A program made the position numbers and the translations under genes. Under the pieces are notes generated by a model. That model did not search any database and had not been told where the DNA came from. It saw only the letters and a list, made by a program, of their open reading frames with translations. Shown here piece by piece: positions 7,035 through 11,074 of a stretch of 11,074 nt of DNA (its first letter is position 1; every line of letters begins with the position of its first letter). Source of the DNA: Firmicutes bacterium CAG:238 (GTDB lineage: Bacteria > Bacillota > Clostridia > Peptostreptococcales > Anaerovoracaceae); assembly GCA_000435615.1 (NCBI GenBank), contig FR882030.1, forward strand, positions 1 to 11,074. The letters are read 5' to 3'.

Positions 7035-7938
7035 GCAGGCCGCTTTTCACATATTCGATCACACCCGGTGTGATTGTGCAATGAGGCCCAGAAGCTTGTA
7101 ATTCACTCAGCACTGCAGAAAGCGCAGCATGCAGCTTGTCTGAAAGCTGGGTCTGCGTAAGATTGGAAAGCATGTCATTTAAAACACAGGTATCACATGC
7201 AAGCCCTTTCACCGGTGTGCCGGAAACGGCACAGCGGAGTGCTTCCGCCAGAACCTGCTCGAAGATATTAAGCACGAGGGTCTCATGCTCTTCACCGAAA
7301 CGGCGACACAGCATTTCGCTTGCAGCAGTTGAATCGAAACAGAGACAGAAGCGATTCTCAATATCGATACGCTCCAGATATTTTTCGATAAATTCAATTC
7401 CCGTAAGGTCGTTTACAGGCAAAAAAGTCGGATAATCTGCGGTGATGTGCGTTTCGTGTGCGCCGAATTTCGGATTGTAGAGTTTAAAGAAACCACGAAT
7501 ACCGTCAATGATAGTCGAGGCATAGAACTCGTTTTTAACGGCAAAAATATTTTTGGAAACTTGTCCATGCAGCATGCGTGCAGTGACAAGTTTCTTTTTT
7601 ATGATTTTCGTGCCTTCATCGTAAAGCGTTCGGAGCGGCTCGGAAGCGAGACGAAAGGCTGCTTCGTCCGGGCTTGGACAGGCTTTGAGTGCAAGCCCCG
7701 CCGTGTAGAAAACAGACAGGACAAATTCCTGCGCCTGCTCAATGCGAATGGAACTGCTCAGGCCGTCTGTAAAATCCATAGCCAAGTCGGCGACGATATC
7801 CATCCCTTCTTTTTGAATGCGCACGGCGGATTCCGGAAGGACAAGACCGGATTTCTGTGCTTCTCTCAGAAGAGAAACCAGATACTCGCGTCCGCTAAGC
7901 TTTGAGGCATCTATAAATTCTTTCTTTATAAGCTGCAT
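7003..7938 (-). CDS. DUF6179-like protein of unknown function
   Basis: This is a 311-residue soluble protein with no signal peptide or clear membrane segment. From memory it resembles the clostridial DUF6179 family; no known catalytic motif is visible. Notable segments are SSSIRIEQAQEFVLSVFYT (about 61-79), NEFYASTIIDGIRGFFKLYN (136-155), FGAHETHITADYP (158-170) and GIEFIEKYLERIDIENRFCL (180-199). Cysteines occur at 198, 200, 211, 236, 248, 251, 287 and 309, including CDTC at 248-251. The start at 7938 is chosen because AAGGAGA lies just upstream and the preceding gene stops at 7940. A start at 7998 would overlap that gene by about 60 bases. It is the last gene of a TetR-remnant/DUF6323-like/DUF6179-like run. 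Its last 32 bases overlap the nitroreductase gene on the other strand. The function is unknown. Confidence 0.75.
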   Translation of the reverse strand: MQLIKKEFIDASKLSGREYLVSLLREAQKSGLVLPESAVRIQKEGMDIVADLAMDFTDGLSSSIRIEQAQEFVLSVFYTAGLALKACPSPDEAAFRLASEPLRTLYDEGTKIIKKKLVTARMLHGQVSKNIFAVKNEFYASTIIDGIRGFFKLYNPKFGAHETHITADYPTFLPVNDLTGIEFIEKYLERIDIENRFCLCFDSTAASEMLCRRFGEEHETLVLNIFEQVLAEALRCAVSGTPVKGLACDTCVLNDMLSNLTQTQLSDKLHAALSAVLSELQASGPHCTITPGVIEYVKSGLPIIYNTLCPL

Positions 7939-7939
7939 A

Positions 7940-8317
7940 TTAAATCTCCTTACTAAACAAATCGGGTGTGGCATATTTGAGTTTGATTCTTTTCGCAAGT
8001 GCAGGGAGCGCCTCTGATTCCAAAAGTTCGATGCTCCCGCAGCATTCTCCGTCGAAAGCTTTTTTCATGTATCTGATAAGTGCCTCATCGCCGATACGGT
8101 CAAGCGTTTCGTTTTTGAATGCGTAAAAAAGCGTGATAAGTTCGGAAAAGATTTCTTCACAATTATCGCGCGTGATATAAGGAGAGTCTGAAAAGACCTC
8201 AATTATAGGGTCAACAGCTCCGGGACCGAATTCGATTCGTCCCGTCTGCTTGAGAGCTTGTGCAGCAGTGCCGCGCAAAGCGAGTGCCTGCTGTCCTGTA
8301 AGTACAATTTGACTCAT
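7940..8317 (-). CDS. DUF6323-like small protein of unknown function
   Basis: This is an acidic, mainly helical protein of 125 residues with no export signal. It resembles, from memory, the clostridial DUF6323 family: TGRIEFGPGAVDPIIEVFSD (about 25-44), SPYITRDN, FYAFKNETLDRIGDEALIRY (64-83) and FDGECCGSIELLE (88-100). Family members seem to carry a longer N-terminal lead, so this copy may be slightly short. The ATG at 8317 lies 4 bases after the stop of the TetR-like remnant. Its GGAGG (8331-8335) is 13 bases away, longer than ideal, but no better start lies between. The next gene starts immediately after its stop codon, which implies co-translation. The likely partnership with the DUF6179-like protein rests on gene order and is an inference; no biochemical role is known to me. 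Confidence 0.75.
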   Translation of the reverse strand: MSQIVLTGQQALALRGTAAQALKQTGRIEFGPGAVDPIIEVFSDSPYITRDNCEEIFSELITLFYAFKNETLDRIGDEALIRYMKKAFDGECCGSIELLESEALPALAKRIKLKYATPDLFSKEI

Positions 8318-8321
8318 AATA

Positions 8322-8579
8322 TTATTTTTTCCTCCAAATCGAATTAGCAAGCTGCCTGAAACCGTATTCAAGAAGTTCATACTCCGGCATACCGAAGGCC
8401 TGCGTCAGGTAGCCGGATTTTGTGTCAACAAGCTCAAAAAGCGCAGATGCGGATGACCAGAAAATCTGCACGCTGAGGGCAGGGTTAATATTACTCCTGA
8501 CAATGCCCTGCACCAGACCTCCAGATATGAAAGACGAAAGTGCATCGTTGATTTCGCTGCCAACCGTAAAATTTTGCAA
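8322..8579 (-). pseudogene. Headless TetR-family regulator remnant (C-terminal half only)
   Basis: This is an open frame of 85 codons from a TTG start (in-frame codons reach up to a TAG at 8652-8654). Its second half reads like the C-terminal ligand-binding and dimerization helices of TetR regulators: GGLVQGIVRSNINPALSVQI, then a helix ending LEYGFRQLANSIWRKK. No helix-turn-helix is present, and the promoter lies only about 70 bases upstream, so there is no room for the missing 100 or so residues. An internal deletion removing the DNA-binding half is the simplest explanation. The remaining frame is intact and directly coupled to the DUF6323-like gene (4-base gap), and it carries that gene's RBS. 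The TTG start has only a weak RBS. It could instead be a genuine small protein that binds a ligand or forms heterodimers. The TetR assignment is moderate. Confidence 0.5.
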
Positions 8580-8612
8580 ACGGCATCCGATTTTTCCGAA
8601 GCGGAGACCGGT

Positions 8613-8655
8613 AAAGTATACTAACGATATGTAAAATATACTAATAGTATACTAA
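8613..8655. repeat. Cluster of three GTATACTAA-type operator-like repeats
   Basis: GTATACTAA occurs at 8616-8624 and 8647-8655, and ATATACTAA at 8636-8644. The outer copies are palindromic at their core: AGTATACT at 8615-8622 and TAGTATACTA at 8645-8654. The last copy covers the -10 element of the minus-strand promoter, a typical position for a repressor site. The cluster lies between the headless TetR-like frame and the divergent lipoprotein gene, so it may affect both. Confidence 0.55.
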
Positions 8656-8674
8656 ATGCCGTTTCAATTTTCAA
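8646..8674 (-). promoter_or_regulatory. Promoter for the TetR-remnant/DUF6323/DUF6179 operon
   Basis: On the minus strand, TTGAAA (8669-8674) and TATACT (8646-8651) are separated by exactly 17 bases, a good sigma-A promoter. Transcription would start near 8639 and run into the TetR-like frame. The -10 is embedded in the palindrome TAGTATACTA, so a bound repressor would block it. Confidence 0.65.
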
Positions 8675-8685
8675 GACTAAATTAT

Positions 8686-8716
8686 ATGAAAAATCAGAGT
8701 TTTGTGGTATTATAAT
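8686..8716 (+). promoter_or_regulatory. Promoter for the lipoprotein/metallopeptidase pair
   Basis: TATAAT lies at 8711-8716, and an overlapping extended -10, TGG-TATTAT, at 8705-8713. ATGAAA (8686-8691) is a partial -35 match at 16 bases from the extended -10. The gene's strong purine-rich RBS follows at 8728-8738. Which -10 is used cannot be settled by eye. Confidence 0.5.
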
Positions 8717-8745
8717 AAGATAAAACAAGGAAGGGGGGTACGAAA

Positions 8746-9249
8746 ATGAGTAGAAGTACAACATTATTCAGGACGATTGCGATTTGCCTGCTTATGGCTT
8801 GCATGACGATTTTTATGTTCGGATGCGGTGAAAAGCAGCCTGCGGACGCCAAGACTTATGATTTGCAGCAGGTGTACCAGGATTTGATGAATGCACAGCC
8901 TGCGGACATAGAGGATTTGAGCGGTGTCATGTTTGAAACGACAGATAAGGACGCGATTAATGGGACTTATCACGGTCTTGCTGACATTGAACTGAAGCAG
9001 GAAGTGTGCTATCAGCATGCGGTTACGGGTTTTTGCGAGGTAATGCTTGTGGAAACAGCAAGCCCTGACGACGTGCAGAAAGTGATCGACATTTTTAATG
9101 CGCGTATCGATACATCCGCGGATGACTCGTTCTATCCGGAAACCGCGCAGATTTGGGCGCAGAACGCACAGGTGCAGAGCGAAGGAAACTATGTCGCACT
9201 TGTTGCACTGCCGGACGGATATACCGTGCCGGATAAAATTTTTGGCTAA
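8746..9249 (+). CDS. DUF4358-like lipoprotein
   Basis: This is an exported lipoprotein of 167 residues. The N-terminus has basic residues (R3, R9), a hydrophobic stretch at 10-25 and a lipobox MFGC with the acylated cysteine at 27, so the mature protein is anchored on the outer face of the membrane. The mature part (about 35-165) has the pattern of DUF4358 proteins: an acidic DLQQVYQDLMNAQPADIEDL start, FETTDKDAINGTYHGL, a middle EVMLVETASPDDVQKVIDIF segment, and a closing VQSEGNYVALVALPDGY strand. DUF4358 proteins are common in Clostridia and have no known function. The start is supported by a very strong AAGGAAGGGGGG upstream. The YgjP-type peptidase begins 8 bases after the stop, so the two are probably co-transcribed. 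The lipoprotein nature is secure; the DUF assignment is from memory. Confidence 0.8.
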   Translation: MSRSTTLFRTIAICLLMACMTIFMFGCGEKQPADAKTYDLQQVYQDLMNAQPADIEDLSGVMFETTDKDAINGTYHGLADIELKQEVCYQHAVTGFCEVMLVETASPDDVQKVIDIFNARIDTSADDSFYPETAQIWAQNAQVQSEGNYVALVALPDGYTVPDKIFG

Positions 9250-9257
9250 GGCAGATT

Positions 9258-9836
9258 ATGATTAAGCAGATACAAGAACTCGAAATAGAAGTAATCAGAA
9301 AAAATGTGAAAAATATCAATTTGACGGTACTGCCACCGGACGGGCATGTCAGGGTGTCAGTGCCGTTTGGGCTTTCGGAGGAGCGTCTTGCGGAATTTTT
9401 ATGCAGCAAAACAGACTGGATTCGCGTGCACAGGCAAAAGGTCATCGAGAGAGCGGCAAAAAAGGAAGCGGGTTCTGCACTGCGAAATCCCGAAATGTCA
9501 GAAGAGGAGCGAAAAGAACTCCTAGAACGGTATCGCGAGTTTTTGAGGCCGAAGCTTGAAGAATATTTGGCATTTTGGGGGAGGCAGACAGGACTGCACC
9601 CGGAAAAATGGCAGATGCGGGATATGAAAACCCGCTGGGGAAGCTGCAACCCGCGGACGAAAAAGCTTTGGTTCAGTGTCGGACTTGCCGAAAAGCCCGA
9701 CGAATGCATCGAGTATGTGGTTCTGCACGAGCTTGCACATCTGAAGATTGCCAATCACGGTGCGGACTTCAAAGCCTTTTTGTCGCAGTTTATGCCGGAC
9801 TGGCGAGTGCGCCAAAAGCAGCTGAACGGACGCTGA
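9258..9836 (+). CDS. YgjP-type (DUF45/WLM-like) zinc metallopeptidase
   Basis: This is a cytoplasmic, gluzincin-like zinc protease of 192 residues. The metal-binding HELAH is at 157-161, with His157 and His161 as ligands and Glu158 as the catalytic base. NHGADF supplies a likely third ligand, His167. The family hallmark TRWGSC (125-130) sits ahead of it, followed by the strand KKLWFSVGLA and IEYVVLHE. The N-terminal 100 residues are charged and helical, and the length is near the usual for the family. Substrates of YgjP-like proteins are not established. The ATG is 8 bases after the lipoprotein stop and has only a weak AAGG as RBS, consistent with translational coupling. The convergent LysR gene ends 11 bases downstream. 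The GCTGA-A-TCAGC dyad across the stop codon is too small to call a terminator with confidence. Confidence 0.9.
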   Translation: MIKQIQELEIEVIRKNVKNINLTVLPPDGHVRVSVPFGLSEERLAEFLCSKTDWIRVHRQKVIERAAKKEAGSALRNPEMSEEERKELLERYREFLRPKLEEYLAFWGRQTGLHPEKWQMRDMKTRWGSCNPRTKKLWFSVGLAEKPDECIEYVVLHELAHLKIANHGADFKAFLSQFMPDWRVRQKQLNGR

Positions 9837-9847
9837 ATCAGCACGTT

Positions 9848-10720
9848 TTACTCTTTTAAAAACTCAATAACCGCCTGAAGTTCCGGAGACATCCATTTCC
9901 TGCGTGAATAAAGGAGCTGTCTCCATACATCGGTATGAATTTTCGGAACGTCCAGAATTGCCAGCCTGCCGTCCTGTACATATTCGGAAATCACGAATTC
10001 CGGAAGGTAGGAAATTCCAATATCCTGTGTAAGCAGGCGGCAGATAAGATGCGTATCACCGGATTCCAGCACCGGGAGCGTTTCCCTTCCTGTCTCTGCA
10101 AGGGTTTCATCAAGCAATGCCCGGTAACTCATGTCTTTTTCGGTCAGAATCAGCGGATAATCTAAAATCTGCCCGATTCCGACTTTTTTTTGCCCGGCAA
10201 GCGGGTGCGACGCTGCTGCTGCGAAGTTAATCTGCACCGGCGCTTCAAACGCTGTAATATAATGATGATTTAAGATACGGCGGTCAAGGGTGTAGACAAT
10301 ATCTGCGCGGTTTTCGCTCAAAAGCTGAAACATTTGGTCGGTGCTTGCCGAGGTTATTTTCAGACGAATCTTTGGGTATCTGCGGTGAAAATCCTTGAAG
10401 CGGGTGTTAAACTGCCAGCCGGCAAGCGACTCCGCAATCGCGATTCGGATAATTCCCTCCGGCTCAGCTTCCGTTGAAATATGCGAGGCTTCCGCGGCAA
10501 GGCGCAGCATATGCTGGGCAATCGGCAGAAGCTTTTCACCTCCATTTGTCAGAAGAACGGTATGGTTGATGCGCTCAAAAAGGGGCATGCTGAGCTCTTT
10601 TTCGAGCTGCTTAATCTGAAAAGAAACCGTAGACTGCGTGAAACCAAGTCTTGCGGCGGCCTGCGTGAAGCTCTTCATTTCATTTACCATTACAAAGGTT
10701 TCTAAATTTTTAATATCCAT
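9848..10720 (-). CDS. LysR-family transcriptional regulator
   Basis: This is a 290-residue LTTR of normal length. The winged helix-turn-helix covers about residues 1-60, with the classic pattern SFTQAAARLGFTQSTVSFQI then KQLEKELSMPLFER. The periplasmic-binding-protein-like effector domain runs from about 90 to 285 (GIIRIAIAESLAGWQF, then RADIVYTLDRR, and GISYLPEFVI near 235). The ATG at 10720 has GGAGG four bases upstream on the minus strand. The gene is divergent from an NSS transporter gene, and the shared region carries a T-N11-A dyad. It therefore most likely controls the transporter and itself, with a transported amino acid or amine as a plausible effector. The effector identity is an inference and cannot be read from the sequence. 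Confidence 0.93.
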   Translation of the reverse strand: MDIKNLETFVMVNEMKSFTQAAARLGFTQSTVSFQIKQLEKELSMPLFERINHTVLLTNGGEKLLPIAQHMLRLAAEASHISTEAEPEGIIRIAIAESLAGWQFNTRFKDFHRRYPKIRLKITSASTDQMFQLLSENRADIVYTLDRRILNHHYITAFEAPVQINFAAAASHPLAGQKKVGIGQILDYPLILTEKDMSYRALLDETLAETGRETLPVLESGDTHLICRLLTQDIGISYLPEFVISEYVQDGRLAILDVPKIHTDVWRQLLYSRRKWMSPELQAVIEFLKE

Positions 10721-10762
10721 TTTGCCTCCTGCTTTCGCCGTTTGTAGATTTATGCAAAGAGC

Positions 10763-10779
10763 AATCGAAAAATTCGATT
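10763..10779. promoter_or_regulatory. LysR-type T-N11-A binding site
   Basis: A perfect 7-3-7 dyad, AATCGAA-AAA-TTCGATT, contains T10765 and A10777 as a T-N11-A box, the LTTR recognition pattern. Its centre (10771) is about -65 from the predicted transporter start (about 10836), the usual place of the LTTR recognition site. It also covers the predicted start of the LysR gene's own transcript, which suits autorepression. Confidence 0.7.
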
Positions 10780-10807
10780 AATATAATAAAAAAGATTCAT
10801 TTTACAA
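10780..10807 (-). promoter_or_regulatory. LysR gene promoter (minus strand)
   Basis: TTGTAA (10802-10807) and TATATT (10780-10785) lie 16 bases apart on the minus strand. The -35 overlaps the -35 of the divergent transporter promoter, so the two promoters compete for the same DNA. Transcription would start near 10773, inside the T-N11-A dyad. Confidence 0.55.
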
Positions 10808-10829
10808 ATTATGTTATGAATTATATAAT
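10801..10829 (+). promoter_or_regulatory. Transporter promoter (plus strand)
   Basis: TTTACA (10801-10806) and a perfect TATAAT (10824-10829) are separated by exactly 17 bases. This is the best sigma-A match in the window. The start point is predicted near 10836, giving a leader of about 40 bases before the transporter ATG. Confidence 0.75.
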
Positions 10830-10840
10830 GGGAATAGTGG

Positions 10841-10856
10841 GATGTCAAGGGACATC
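10841..10856 (+). other. Hairpin in the transporter leader
   Basis: GATGTC and GACATC form a perfect 6-base stem with an AAGG loop, just after the predicted start of transcription and ending 4-5 bases before the A/G-rich RBS region (10858-10865). It could stabilise the 5' end, act as a second regulator site, or be chance. No T-run follows, so it is not a terminator. Confidence 0.4.
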
Positions 10857-10876
10857 GGGAAAGGAATTTGCTAATT

Positions 10877-11074
10877 ATGGAAAACAGAGAAAGATTAGGA
10901 ACAAGATTGGGATTCATCATGCTTTCCGCAGGATGTGCAATCGGATGCGGCAATGTATGGAAGTTCCCTTGGATGTGCGGACAAAACGGCGGCGGCAGCT
11001 TCATGCTGATTTACATGCTTTGTCTGATTTTGATGGGGCTTCCGGCGATGATTATGGAATTCAGCGTGGGAAGA
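10877..11074 (+). CDS. NSS/SNF-family sodium-coupled transporter (5' part, runs off window)
   Basis: Only the first 66 codons are in the window and the gene continues past the right edge. The protein starts MENRERLGTRLGFIMLSAG and shows the family's transmembrane helix 1 signature GCGNVWKFPW, with the unwound substrate/sodium site in AGCAIGCGNVWKFP. It then has CGQNGGGSFMLIYM (helix 2 start) and a GLP...MEFSVGR segment, as in LeuT, Tyt1 and MhsT. Members are inner-membrane sodium:amino-acid or amine symporters with about 11-12 helices. The ATG at 10877 follows AAAGGAA at 10860-10866, a slightly long spacing of about 10 bases. It is driven by a strong promoter and faces a divergent LysR gene with a T-N11-A site upstream, so its expression is probably effector-controlled. 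The substrate is unknown. Confidence 0.9.
   Translation, partial: MENRERLGTRLGFIMLSAGCAIGCGNVWKFPWMCGQNGGGSFMLIYMLCLILMGLPAMIMEFSVGR

Noticed and set aside
7447..7905. Plus-strand 152-codon open frame inside the DUF6179-like gene
   Set aside because: It is the complement of a well-formed gene with a strong ribosome binding site; the frame lacks an RBS and any motif.
7939..7998. Upstream start for the DUF6179-like protein at 7998
   Set aside because: It would overlap the DUF6323-like gene by about 60 bases and lacks an RBS, whereas 7938 has AAGGAGA at a good distance.
9095..9754. Minus-strand 219-codon open frame across the lipoprotein and metallopeptidase genes
   Set aside because: Ser/Arg/Cys-rich shadow of two clearly real genes on the plus strand; it spans their junction without RBS.
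9831..9850. GCTGA-A-TCAGC followed by T-rich DNA as terminator of the metallopeptidase gene
   Set aside because: The stem is at most four or five pairs with almost no loop, and the following T-run is broken. Too weak to list as a terminator.
10750..11004. Minus-strand 84-codon open frame across the LysR-transporter intergenic region
   Set aside because: It runs through both promoters and antisense to the conserved transporter start; no RBS or motif.

Overview
The window looks like an 11 kb stretch of chromosome from an anaerobic Bacillota, most likely class Clostridia. The evidence is moderate GC, strong AGGAGG-type ribosome binding sites on most genes, A/T-rich sigma-A-like promoters, and protein families common in that group: an RlhA/TrhP-type U32 protein, an ABC-F ATPase, a DUF4358-like lipoprotein, a DUF6323/DUF6179-like pair and a bacterial NSS transporter. 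The genus cannot be fixed from the sequence alone. I see no rRNA, tRNA, CRISPR array or intact mobile element.

Left block (about 71-5088, + strand): three tightly spaced genes form an apparent operon. They are a GMP synthase that has only the ATP-pyrophosphatase and dimerization parts (no glutaminase domain), a 755-residue U32/DUF3656 protein of the RNA-hydroxylation type, and an ABC-F ATPase. The last two suggest a link to ribosome or RNA function. An imperfect bidirectional terminator ends the operon, shared with the convergent regulator.

Middle block (5087-7034): an AraC-family regulator with a PocR-like sensory domain (- strand) is divergent from a small nitroreductase-family flavoprotein (+ strand) across a 157-base A/T-rich intergenic region. 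The nitroreductase end overlaps the end of the next block by 32 bases in convergent orientation.

Right-middle block (7003-8674, - strand): a promoter with a cluster of GTATACTAA-type repeats drives a headless TetR-like remnant, followed without gaps by a DUF6323-like and a DUF6179-like gene. The functions of the last two are unknown. Divergent from this, on the + strand, lie a DUF4358-like lipoprotein and a YgjP-type zinc metallopeptidase (8746-9836).

Right end (9848-11074): a LysR-family regulator (- strand) is divergent from an NSS (sodium:neurotransmitter symporter) gene that runs off the window. Their shared intergenic region holds overlapping divergent promoters, a perfect T-N11-A dyad centred near -65 of the transporter promoter, and a hairpin in the transporter leader. 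This is a textbook layout for a LysR regulator that controls itself and its neighbour.

The points most worth following up are the stand-alone GMP synthase synthetase subunit, the ABC-F protein whose second ATPase domain lacks its helical subdomain, the headless TetR gene still sitting behind an operator-rich promoter in front of two uncharacterised genes, and the LysR/transporter control region.
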